Positions 1 through 6,102 of a stretch of DNA of 6,102 nucleotides are shown here, in pieces. The stretch is from an uncultured Gemmataceae bacterium (lineage in GTDB: Bacteria > Planctomycetota > Planctomycetia > Gemmatales > Gemmataceae). Position 1 is the stretch's first letter; the number at the start of each line of letters is the position of its first letter. A program made the translations under genes and the position numbers. The stretch lies in the NCBI GenBank assembly GCA_937922175.1, contig CAKZUU010000041.1:1-6102 (forward strand), in the 5' to 3' direction. A model generated the notes under the pieces. The model searched no databases. It worked only from the letters and a program-made list of their open reading frames with translations, and had not been told where the DNA came from.

Positions 1-66
1 AAGTTTGATCACTTCGGGTCGTGTCCCGAAAATCGTCATGACGCGACGGGGGGAACTCAATGTCAT
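1..66 (-). CDS. wecB: UDP-N-acetylglucosamine 2-epimerase (non-hydrolysing), N-terminal fragment
   Basis: Partial gene leaving the window on the left; only the first 22 codons are present. Read on the minus strand from the ATG at 66-64, residues 9-22 are VMTIFGTRPEVIKL, the nearly invariant first beta-strand and loop of the WecB/MnaA epimerases, which interconvert UDP-GlcNAc and UDP-ManNAc in the cytoplasm for surface polysaccharide synthesis. By alignment from memory with the E. coli WecB N-terminus, R16 and K21 match the conserved Arg10 and Lys15 of that enzyme. The ATG at 66 is the first possible start: the frame has a stop at 141-139 and no other ATG, GTG or TTG between. A GGAG lies at 81-78, 11 bases upstream. 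The internal ATG at 39-37 (M10) is an alternative start but would leave almost nothing before the first strand. The family is usually about 360-390 residues, so most of the gene is outside. It is divergent from the ThuA-fusion gene. The family call is firm for so short a piece; the exact pathway is unknown. Confidence 0.85.
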   Translation of the reverse strand, partial: MTLSSPRRVMTIFGTRPEVIKL

Positions 67-137
67 ATTGCGATCATCTCCAGAAGTTCCGATGACGGGA
101 ATTTCCGCGTCGCCGCACCGAGATGGATGCTGATCGA

Positions 138-146
138 ACTATAGCA
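138..146 (-). promoter_or_regulatory. Putative extended -10 promoter for the wecB-like gene
   Basis: On the minus strand the sequence reads TGCTATAGT: an extended -10 element (TG, one base, then TATAGT, which matches TATAAT at five of six positions). A transcript would start near 131 and leave a leader of about 65 bases before the ATG at 66. I see no good -35 hexamer 16-18 bases upstream, which is tolerated in extended -10 promoters. Planctomycete promoter rules are poorly known, so this is a motif match only. Confidence 0.35.
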
Positions 147-229
147 TACCGATCGGCGAAACGACCTAGCATTGGACGTCCCAACCGACGTCAGGGTTCA
201 CGAAGCGAGCCGATTCGCTCACCTCGGAG

Positions 230-255
230 TTTCAGATATTGACCTGAAATAGGTC
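230..255. promoter_or_regulatory. Two overlapping inverted repeats, possible operator or alternative hairpins
   Basis: TTTCAG at 230-235 is the exact reverse complement of CTGAAA at 244-249 (8-base spacer). GACCT at 241-245 is the exact reverse complement of AGGTC at 251-255 (5-base spacer). The two dyads share bases 244-245, so as RNA hairpins they would exclude each other. They lie 45-71 bases before the ATG at 301, on top of the -35-like TTGACC. Repressor binding or leader structure for the downstream operon are both possible. The arms are short, so chance is not excluded. Confidence 0.3.
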
Positions 256-286
256 CGTGCGACCGATTGGGGGACACTCCGGGAGC

Positions 287-290
287 GGAG
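287..290 (+). promoter_or_regulatory. Ribosome binding site supporting the start at 301
   Basis: GGAG lies 10 bases before the ATG at 301, with a second GGAG at 282-285. The competing ATG at 346 has only a weaker purine run, AGGGCAGG at 331-338, 7 bases away. Spacing therefore favours 301, while the shape of the signal peptide favours 346. Both give the same mature protein. Confidence 0.45.
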
Positions 291-300
291 CGGTCCTAAA

Positions 301-3300
301 ATGCGGAGCAGTGACGTGTCACAGAATTTCAGGGCAGGTTCACCGATGCGTGGATGGTGGTTGATCCTCTTGGGGGCAGGTTGGTTGGCGGGGCAAGGCC
401 CGATATTGGCCGCGGATCCCAAACCTTTGAAAATTCTGTTTTTGGGTGATGACGGCCCCCATCGGCCGGCGGAGCGTTTTCGGCAGTTGCAGGTTGCCCT
501 GGCAAGTCGCGGCATTCAATGCACCTACGCCGATTCGCCCGACGTTCTTCGCCCTCAGGTCCTTGCGAATTACGACGGCCTGATCATCTACGCCAACATC
601 GACGAGATCACACCGGAACAGGAAAAATCGCTGCTCGACTTCGTCGCCTCGGGCAAAGGTTTCATCCCGATCCATTGTGCCTCGTACTGTTTCCGCAATT
701 CACCCCGCTACGTCGAACTGGTCGGGGCGCAGTTCCTGCGTCATGGCACCGGCACCTTCCGCACCACGATTGTGGCTGCCGATCATCCCATCATGCGGGG
801 ATTCAGTGGCTTTGAAAGTTGGGATGAGACGTACGTTCACACCAAGCACCACGAGAAGGATCGTGTGGTTCTCGAAACCCGAGATGGGGAGCCTTGGACT
901 TGGGTGCGAACCCACGGTAAGGGGCGGGTGTTCTACACAGCGTGGGGCCACGACCAGCGCACCTTTGGACATCCCGGGTTTCACAACCTGATCGAGCGTG
1001 GCATTCGTTGGGCTTGCGGCGACGATTCCACCCGGTCGCCTGTCTATCGAGACAAAATCGCATTAAAACCGCTGCCGGCGGACTCTTCGCCTTTCCAGTA
1101 CGTGCCGGCCAATGTTCCCTTCTACCCCAAGAGCGATCGTTGGGGCCTGACGGGCGAACCCATCAAGCAGATGCAGAAACCGTTGTCGCCGCATGACTCG
1201 ATGAAACGCATCACGACACCGCCGGAATTCGATCTGAAGCTCTTTGTCGACGAGTCGCAACTCGGTGGGGGAAAGCCGATCGCCCTGACGTGGGACGAAC
1301 AGGGCCGGTTGTGGTTGGCGTTGACGTATGACTACCCGAACGACCTGCAACCCGAGGGCCGGGGTCGTGACCGCATCGTCATCTGTCATGACGCGGACGG
1401 CGACGGCGTGTGCGAGAAAGTCACCGTCTTTGCCGAGCATCTCAGCATTCCTACAAGTCTGTTGCGTTACGGAGAGGGCGTGATCGTCGCGCAGGCTCCC
1501 CACCTGCTGTACTTGCGCGATACCGACGGCGATGACATCTGTGATCAGCGAACCGTCTTGTTCACGGGCTGGGGAACTCAAGACACGCATGCCGGGCCGA
1601 GCAATTTGCGCTATGGTCTCGACAACTGGATTTACGGCATGGTCGGGTATGCCGGTTTTCGCGGGACCGTGGGCGGTGAAACGCACCGCTTCAGTCAAGG
1701 CTTTTTCCGCTTTAAAGTCGAGCCGGACCCCAAAGGCTCGCCCGGAACGATCGTCGTCACCAAGTTGGAGTTTCTCCGCAGCACGAACAACAACTCTTGG
1801 GGTGTGGGCTTCGGCGAGGAGGGACATCTTTTCGGCTCGACGGCGAATGGCTGTCCGAGTGTCTACATGCCCTTGCCGAACCGCTACTACGAAGCCGTCA
1901 AGGGCTGGTCATCTTCCGTCCTCCAGAACATCGCGCCGGATAATCATTTCGAGCCGATCACGGACAAAGTTCGTCAAGTGGATTGGCATGGCGGCTTCAC
2001 CGCTGCGGCCGGATCGGCGATCTACACGGCGCGGCAGTATCCGCCGGACTATTGGAATCGCGTCCAGTTCGTCTGCGAGCCGACGGGGCATCTCGTCGCC
2101 ATGTTCCAGCTCACGCCCGATGGGGCGGGATTCCGGGCCCGCTATTGGGGGAACTTGTTGGCCAGTGATGATGAATGGTGCGCGCCGATCATGGCGGAGG
2201 TCGGTCCAGATGGGAACGTCTGGGTCCTCGACTGGTACAACTTTATCGTGCAGCATAATCCGACGCCTCCCGGATTCCGCACGGGTCGTGGAAATGCCTA
2301 CGAAACGGATCTGCGCGACAAGAAGCATGGCCGGGTGTATCGAGTGGTCGTCCGATCGCCACACACGCCAGCGATGCCGAGATGGAATCCAACCGATCCC
2401 GCGGATGTCTTACGTGCTCTCGCGAGCGACAACCAGGGTCATCGGCTGCATGCCCAACGCCTCATCGTCGAGGGGAGAACGGGTGTCGACAAGAACTCAT
2501 TGATGGACCTGGTTCGTGCCGGGATCGACGGCGACGAACGATTCGCGTTGGGGGCCGTCCATGCGTTGTGGGCGCTTCGGGGTCGGAATTGGTTCGGGGA
2601 TGATCTCGCCGCTGTTCGTGCCTTGCAAGTGTCGGCGCTCATGAGCCGGAACGCTTTGCTGAGGCGTCACGCGGCCTTGGGACTTCCCCGGGATTCTGAG
2701 TCCGTCTCCGTTCTGGTGGAAAAGGGGTTGCTGAACGATGCCGACCCGCATGTGCGGATGGCCGCTCTGCAATGTTTGGCGGAGTCCCCGCCGGTTGACG
2801 CGGCGGCGGTGGCGTTGGCGCGATTGTTGACGGATCCCGCCGTGACTTCGGATCGCTGGCTGCGGGACGGCCTGGTTGCCGCTGCTGCTCGGCAGGAGAC
2901 GACCTTTCTGGAACAGATCGCTCGCCGACAATCGTGGTCGGGTGCGGCTCTGGAAGTGGTCAACGTGGTGGCGGAGCATGCCGCCCGGAGTGGTCGGCCG
3001 CTCGGCGAGGCGGTGGTGAGGCGGTTGATCGACGCGGATGCAAAAACGGTTGAGACGATTCTCGCGGCGTATGCCAAAGGTTGGTCCAAAGGGAGCCAGC
3101 TCGATTTGCCTCCAGCGGTCGAGGAATCGTTTCTCCAACTTTTCCCAAAACTCACGTCAGCCGGACAGAGTTCGTTACTCCGCCTGATGACGGCTTGGGG
3201 CAGCAGCAAATGGCAGGAGCGACTTGCCTCTGTCAGCCGCTCTCTCCTTCGGGCCATTCTCGATGCCGATCAACCCGAGCCACAACGGATCACCGCCGTT

Positions 3301-4692
3301 CGCCAATTAGCGGAGATTTTTCCGTTCGATGAGACGACCTCACGCGAATTGCTCAAGGTCATCACGCCCCAGAGTTCGCCGGCATTGAACGAGGCGATTC
3401 TCGAAGCGGTGGGCAATCAGCGGCGGGGCGCGGAATTGATGGTCGAAGGAATGAAAACTTGGTCGCCGGCGACCCGAGCGGCGGCCATTCGGGCTCTGTT
3501 GGGACGGAACGAGGCGACGAAGGTATTGCTGGACGGTCTGGAAAAAGGAACGATCCCGCTTGCCGACCTGGCCTTGGATCAGCGCGAGACGATGGCTCGG
3601 CATCCGGATCGCTCGATTGCTCAACGGGCTTTGGCGCTCCTTCGCCGTGGCGGCGGCTTGCCCAACCCGGATCGGCAAAAAGTACTCGACGAACTGCTGC
3701 CGATCACCAAACGCCGGGGTGACGTCGAGGCGGGTCGCATCATCTACAAAAACAACTGCGCGAAATGCCACGTCCATGGTAACGAGGGGACGGCCATCGG
3801 ACCGAACCTGACGGGTGTTGCCGTTCATTCCAAAGAACACCTGTTGACCAACATCATCGATCCCAGCCGGGACGTCGAGGGGAATTATCGCGTCTACCGG
3901 GTCGAGATGTCCGATGGTCGAAGCCTCAGCGGCTTGTTGATGTCCGAAACTCGCACCACCATCGAATTAATCGACTCAGAAGCGAAGAGGCACACGCTCC
4001 AACGCGCCGACATCGACGAATTGCAAGTGTCGAACAAATCGCTGATGCCCGAGGGATTCGAGAAAACGCTCAGCGCGGAAGACCTGTCGAACCTGCTGGA
4101 GTTTTTAACCGCTCGGGGCCAGTATTTGCCGATCCCCCTCGACAAGGCAGCGACAGTGGTCACGACCAAGGGCATGTTCTTCGACGATGATGGTCAAGCC
4201 GAGCGGCTTGTTTTCGCGGATTGGGGGCCAAAAACGTTTGAGGGAGTTCCGTTCGTGCTCGTCGATCCGCAGGGGCAGCGGGTGCCGAATGCGATTCTGC
4301 TTTATGGTCCGTTGGGCAACAAAGCACCAAAGATGCCTCGGGCCGTCAAACTCCCTTGCCACAGTGCGGCCAAGGCGATCCATCTGCTCAGCGGTGTGGG
4401 CGGCTGGAACTATCCGGCGACGCCGAAGGGAAGCGTGTCTTTGATCGTGCGGTTGCATTATCAAGACGGGCAGATAGAAAACCATGAGTTCATCAATGGG
4501 GAACACTTTGCTGATTACATCCGCCGCATCGACGTGCCTGGGTCCAAATTCGCCTTTGACTTAAATGGTCGGCAACTGCGCTATTTGAAGATTCAGCCGA
4601 AACGAGATCAAATGATTCAAGAGATCGAACTGGTCAAAGGCCCCGACAACTCCTCCCCCGTCGTGATGGCGATCACCGTGGAGACTCGCTGA
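301..4692 (+). CDS. Secreted ThuA / PVC-type dehydrogenase / HEAT / cytochrome c (CxxCH) fusion protein
   Basis: A 1463-residue exported protein, probably a cytochrome-c-linked oxidoreductase of the cell envelope. Residues 16-38 form a signal peptide (hydrophobic core WWLILLGAGWLAG, cleavage near ILA-AD). Residues 43-240 are a ThuA-like domain, with IPIHCASYCF and the GKGRVFYTAWGHD...HPGFHNLIERGIRWA block. Residues 290-690 match the Pirellula/Verrucomicrobium putative membrane-bound dehydrogenase domain (TIGR02604-like propeller), with Ca-loop-like motifs at D364-E372 and D407-D415 and the THAGPSNLRYGLDNWIYG motif at 429-446. Residues 700-1130 are HEAT-like helices, for example DADPHVRMAALQCLAE at 813-828. 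Residues 1140-1270 are the PVC heme domain (TIGR02603-like) with heme-binding CAKCH at 1153-1157 and probable axial ligand M1249 in SLMPEGF. Residues 1290-1460 are a beta-rich module I cannot name. No frameshift is seen. The ATG at 301 has GGAG 10 bases upstream; the ATG at 346 would give a more compact signal peptide. ThuA proteins are linked to disaccharide use; the substrate here is unknown. Confidence 0.9.
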   Translation: MRSSDVSQNFRAGSPMRGWWLILLGAGWLAGQGPILAADPKPLKILFLGDDGPHRPAERFRQLQVALASRGIQCTYADSPDVLRPQVLANYDGLIIYANIDEITPEQEKSLLDFVASGKGFIPIHCASYCFRNSPRYVELVGAQFLRHGTGTFRTTIVAADHPIMRGFSGFESWDETYVHTKHHEKDRVVLETRDGEPWTWVRTHGKGRVFYTAWGHDQRTFGHPGFHNLIERGIRWACGDDSTRSPVYRDKIALKPLPADSSPFQYVPANVPFYPKSDRWGLTGEPIKQMQKPLSPHDSMKRITTPPEFDLKLFVDESQLGGGKPIALTWDEQGRLWLALTYDYPNDLQPEGRGRDRIVICHDADGDGVCEKVTVFAEHLSIPTSLLRYGEGVIVAQAPHLLYLRDTDGDDICDQRTVLFTGWGTQDTHAGPSNLRYGLDNWIYGMVGYAGFRGTVGGETHRFSQGFFRFKVEPDPKGSPGTIVVTKLEFLRSTNNNSWGVGFGEEGHLFGSTANGCPSVYMPLPNRYYEAVKGWSSSVLQNIAPDNHFEPITDKVRQVDWHGGFTAAAGSAIYTARQYPPDYWNRVQFVCEPTGHLVAMFQLTPDGAGFRARYWGNLLASDDEWCAPIMAEVGPDGNVWVLDWYNFIVQHNPTPPGFRTGRGNAYETDLRDKKHGRVYRVVVRSPHTPAMPRWNPTDPADVLRALASDNQGHRLHAQRLIVEGRTGVDKNSLMDLVRAGIDGDERFALGAVHALWALRGRNWFGDDLAAVRALQVSALMSRNALLRRHAALGLPRDSESVSVLVEKGLLNDADPHVRMAALQCLAESPPVDAAAVALARLLTDPAVTSDRWLRDGLVAAAARQETTFLEQIARRQSWSGAALEVVNVVAEHAARSGRPLGEAVVRRLIDADAKTVETILAAYAKGWSKGSQLDLPPAVEESFLQLFPKLTSAGQSSLLRLMTAWGSSKWQERLASVSRSLLRAILDADQPEPQRITAVRQLAEIFPFDETTSRELLKVITPQSSPALNEAILEAVGNQRRGAELMVEGMKTWSPATRAAAIRALLGRNEATKVLLDGLEKGTIPLADLALDQRETMARHPDRSIAQRALALLRRGGGLPNPDRQKVLDELLPITKRRGDVEAGRIIYKNNCAKCHVHGNEGTAIGPNLTGVAVHSKEHLLTNIIDPSRDVEGNYRVYRVEMSDGRSLSGLLMSETRTTIELIDSEAKRHTLQRADIDELQVSNKSLMPEGFEKTLSAEDLSNLLEFLTARGQYLPIPLDKAATVVTTKGMFFDDDGQAERLVFADWGPKTFEGVPFVLVDPQGQRVPNAILLYGPLGNKAPKMPRAVKLPCHSAAKAIHLLSGVGGWNYPATPKGSVSLIVRLHYQDGQIENHEFINGEHFADYIRRIDVPGSKFAFDLNGRQLRYLKIQPKRDQMIQEIELVKGPDNSSPVVMAITVETR
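4680..4683 (+). promoter_or_regulatory. Ribosome binding site for pgsA inside the preceding gene
   Basis: GGAG sits within the last codons of the ThuA-fusion gene, 10 bases before the GTG at 4694. It supports that GTG start and suggests that translation of pgsA is coupled to termination of the upstream gene at 4690-4692. Confidence 0.55.
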
Positions 4693-4693
4693 C

Positions 4694-5284
4694 GTGACGC
4701 GGGACCGCCTCTGGACGCTTCCGAATCTTCTGACGCTGTCACGCTTGCCTTTGGCTGTTCTACTCTTCGCTTGCATTGCTCAGCAGTGGTGGTTCGCGGG
4801 ATTGGCGACATTCGGCGTCGCGGCGCTGACCGACTGGCTGGATGGTCTGGCCGCCCGGCGATTGCATCAGTCGTCCGCGATCGGGCGCAACCTCGATCCG
4901 CTGATTGACAAAGTGCTCACCGGTGGGGCATTCATCTACCTGTTGCCGGTCGAGTCGGCCGGTCTGATGCCCTGGATGGTTGTGGTTATTGTGGGCCGAG
5001 AACTCCTCATCACCGGCCTTCGCGGCATCATGGAGTCGCACGGCATTCGTTTCGGTGCCGACCAATGGGGCAAGCTCAAGATGGTGTTGCAATGCGCGGT
5101 TCTGGTCGCGATTTTAGGTTTGTTAGCGATCACACCTCACGTGCCCGAGAAGGTTGTATCTGTGCTCCGCCGGGTGCAAACAGCGCTGATTTATTTGATG
5201 CTGGCTGCTACGATCATCAGCGGGGTGCAATATCTATGGCGTGCGGCCCGAAGCCGCTCGATGGCCGCTTCGATCGCGGGGTGA
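4694..5284 (+). CDS. pgsA: CDP-alcohol phosphatidyltransferase, probable CDP-diacylglycerol-glycerol-3-phosphate 3-phosphatidyltransferase
   Basis: A 196-residue integral membrane enzyme that probably joins CDP-diacylglycerol and glycerol 3-phosphate to make phosphatidylglycerol phosphate, the first committed step to phosphatidylglycerol and cardiolipin. The full CDP-alcohol phosphotransferase signature is present: D47, D50, G51, A54, R55, G64, D68 and D72, with exact family spacing D-x2-D-G-x2-A-R-x8-G-x3-D-x3-D; the aspartates bind the catalytic metal. PgsA-like features include LPNLLTLSR at 9-17, the GREL..TGLR segment and the WGKLKMVLQ segment. Several hydrophobic stretches (about 18-45, 75-110, 128-145, 160-180) fit the six-helix fold. 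Length is typical. The start must be GTG 4694: the frame has a stop at 4664-4666 and no earlier start codon. It begins one base after the stop of the ThuA-fusion gene, so co-transcription is likely. Another member such as phosphatidylserine synthase is possible but fits less well. Confidence 0.88.
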   Translation: MTRDRLWTLPNLLTLSRLPLAVLLFACIAQQWWFAGLATFGVAALTDWLDGLAARRLHQSSAIGRNLDPLIDKVLTGGAFIYLLPVESAGLMPWMVVVIVGRELLITGLRGIMESHGIRFGADQWGKLKMVLQCAVLVAILGLLAITPHVPEKVVSVLRRVQTALIYLMLAATIISGVQYLWRAARSRSMAASIAG

Positions 5285-5335
5285 GCAGGGTGCATCGGCC
5301 CGAGGTGATGGGCCTAAGGATGGGGGAATCACGCG
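5285..5335 (+). other. Short intergenic gap with a weak GC hairpin
   Basis: Fifty-one bases separate pgsA from the next gene. GGCCC at 5297-5301 can pair with GGGCC at 5310-5314 around an 8-base loop. No T-run follows, so it is not a standard intrinsic terminator. AAGGA at 5316-5320 and GGGGGA at 5322-5327 precede the GTG at 5336; the second, 8 bases away, is the likelier ribosome binding site. Confidence 0.4.
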
Positions 5336-6102
5336 GTGAATCAGCCACTGGGGTTTGCCATTGTCGGTTGTGGGTTGATTGCCCGATTCCATGCACGAGC
5401 CTTGCAAGAGGTTCCCGGCACGCGCGTGGTGGCGCTGGTGAGTCGTCGCTGGGAGAATGCCGAGAAACTTCTCGCCGAGACAGGAATTCCTCGCTGTGAC
5501 ATTTACGAATCGCTTCCCGATGCGCTCCGGCGATCGGACGTGCATGCGGTGATCGTGACGACGCCGAGTGGCTTTCACCTTGAGCCCGCATTGATGGCAG
5601 CTGAGGCAGGCAAGCATGTCGTCGTCGAAAAACCTCTGGAAATCACGCCGGAACGTTGCGATCGGATCATCGCCGCGTGTGATCGAGCAGGGGTGAAGCT
5701 GTGCACGATCTTCCCGTCGCGGTTTGGCGATGCCAATATCGAATTGAAACGAGCCGTCGATGGAGGCCGATTCGGTCGGTTGACCCTCGGCGAAACGACC
5801 TGCAAATGGTGGCGCTCGCAGCAATACTACGACGAGGGTGGATGGAAGGGAACGAAAGCATTGGATGGCGGCGGCGCTCTAATGAACCAGGCGATCCACA
5901 ACGTCGATTTATTGTTGTGGATGATGGGGCCGGTGCGGCAGGTGTTTGGTTTTGCCGCCACCTTGGCCCATGAACGGATCGAAGTCGAAGATACCGCTGT
6001 CGCTTGCCTGCAATTTGAAAGCGGAGCGTTGGGGGTGATCGAAGCGACCACGAGCGTTCACCCGGGCTTGCCGAAAACGATCGGCATTCATGGTGATGCC
6101 GG
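5336..6102 (+). CDS. Gfo/Idh/MocA-family NAD(P)-dependent oxidoreductase, N-terminal part
   Basis: Partial gene cut by the right edge after 255 codons; family members are usually about 330-400 residues. Members oxidise or reduce sugars, inositols and related polyols using NAD(P). Residues 7-16, FAIVGCGLIA, form the first strand and glycine-rich loop of a Rossmann fold (G11, G13), followed by H19. TTPSGFH at 75-81 and EKPLEIT at 98-104 are family hallmarks, K99 being the conserved EKP lysine. DGGGALMNQAIHNVD at 177-191 is the second-domain active-site motif, with the probable catalytic H188 and D191. There is no signal peptide or Tat motif, so the protein is cytoplasmic. The start is GTG 5336: the frame has a stop at 5315-5317 and no other start codon before it. 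The gene follows pgsA by 51 bases in the same direction. The substrate cannot be told from the sequence. Confidence 0.9.
   Translation, partial: MNQPLGFAIVGCGLIARFHARALQEVPGTRVVALVSRRWENAEKLLAETGIPRCDIYESLPDALRRSDVHAVIVTTPSGFHLEPALMAAEAGKHVVVEKPLEITPERCDRIIAACDRAGVKLCTIFPSRFGDANIELKRAVDGGRFGRLTLGETTCKWWRSQQYYDEGGWKGTKALDGGGALMNQAIHNVDLLLWMMGPVRQVFGFAATLAHERIEVEDTAVACLQFESGALGVIEATTSVHPGLPKTIGIHGDA

Larger units (their letters stand above)
67..300. other. Divergent intergenic region between wecB-like gene and ThuA-fusion gene
   Basis: This 234-base stretch separates two genes that start in opposite directions and must hold both promoters. Reading both strands I find no convincing coding sequence. 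Contents: the extended -10 candidate at 146-138 (minus strand); two copies of GACGTC at 175-180 and 187-192, spaced 12 bases apart, the first inside the 8-base palindrome GGACGTCC (174-181); an AGCGA/TCGCT dyad around 204-219; the overlapping dyads at 230-255; and a TTGACC hexamer at 239-244 resembling a -35 element but without a good -10 at the expected distance. If the start of the rightward gene is really at 346, the region extends to 345. Confidence 0.6.

Noticed and set aside
13..30. Inverted repeat TTCGGG / CCCGAA with a 6-base loop
   Set aside because: It falls exactly on the codons for the conserved FGTRPE motif of the wecB-like gene, so protein coding explains it.
153..167. Exact 15-base repeat TCGGCGAAACGACCT, also at 5787-5801
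   Set aside because: One copy is intergenic and the other encodes part of the Gfo/Idh/MocA protein. A single 15-base match has a chance expectation of a few percent in a window this size, there are no further copies, and no flanking structure suggests a site.
239..267. TTGACC as the -35 of a standard promoter for the fusion gene
   Set aside because: No acceptable -10 hexamer occurs 16-18 bases downstream (the sequence there is around GACCGATT), so a promoter call is not supported.
1063..1827. A 254-codon open frame on the minus strand inside the fusion gene
   Set aside because: It lies wholly antisense to well-conserved ThuA/propeller coding sequence, its translation is arginine-rich with no recognisable domain, and it fits an open shadow frame of a GC-rich gene.
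1532..2503. A 323-codon open frame on the plus strand in another frame of the fusion gene
   Set aside because: Its translation is a serine/arginine-rich low-complexity sequence, while the overlapping frame encodes conserved propeller motifs. It is a shadow frame.
5297..5314. GGCCC/GGGCC hairpin between pgsA and the oxidoreductase gene as a terminator
   Set aside because: The stem is only 5 base pairs with an 8-base loop and no following T-run, and the next gene starts 21 bases later in the same direction.

Overview
The window looks like a piece of a planctomycete (phylum Planctomycetota, PVC group) chromosome. It is moderately GC-rich. Its largest gene encodes a secreted multidomain protein that joins a ThuA-like domain, the Pirellula/Verrucomicrobium-type putative dehydrogenase domain, helical repeats and the PVC-type CxxCH heme-binding domain, an architecture I know only from this group. 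The genus cannot be fixed from the sequence.

Layout: (1) Bases 1-66, minus strand, hold the first 22 codons of a gene that runs off the left edge. The conserved N-terminus of the non-hydrolysing UDP-N-acetylglucosamine 2-epimerase (WecB) is readable. (2) Bases 67-300 are a divergent intergenic region with a plausible extended -10 promoter for the wecB-like gene and two overlapping inverted repeats before the rightward gene. (3) Bases 301-4692, plus strand, hold the 1463-residue ThuA/dehydrogenase/HEAT/cytochrome c fusion. (4) Bases 4694-5284, plus strand, hold a CDP-alcohol phosphatidyltransferase, most likely PgsA, starting one base after the preceding stop codon. (5) Bases 5336-6102, plus strand, hold the first 255 codons of a Gfo/Idh/MocA-family NAD(P)-dependent oxidoreductase, cut by the right edge.

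The three rightward genes are closely spaced (1 and 51 bases) and are probably co-transcribed. The fusion protein should be exported and act in the cell envelope as a c-type-cytochrome-linked oxidoreductase, probably on a sugar or glycoside. The Gfo/Idh/MocA protein is cytoplasmic and could act on a related oxidised sugar, but planctomycetes carry many such genes, so the link is suggestive only. PgsA is a phospholipid housekeeping enzyme that appears simply to lie between them. I see no mobile element, CRISPR array, tRNA, rRNA or broken gene. Most of the content is recognisable planctomycete biology. The least explained parts are the C-terminal module of the fusion, its true substrate, and the divergent control region.
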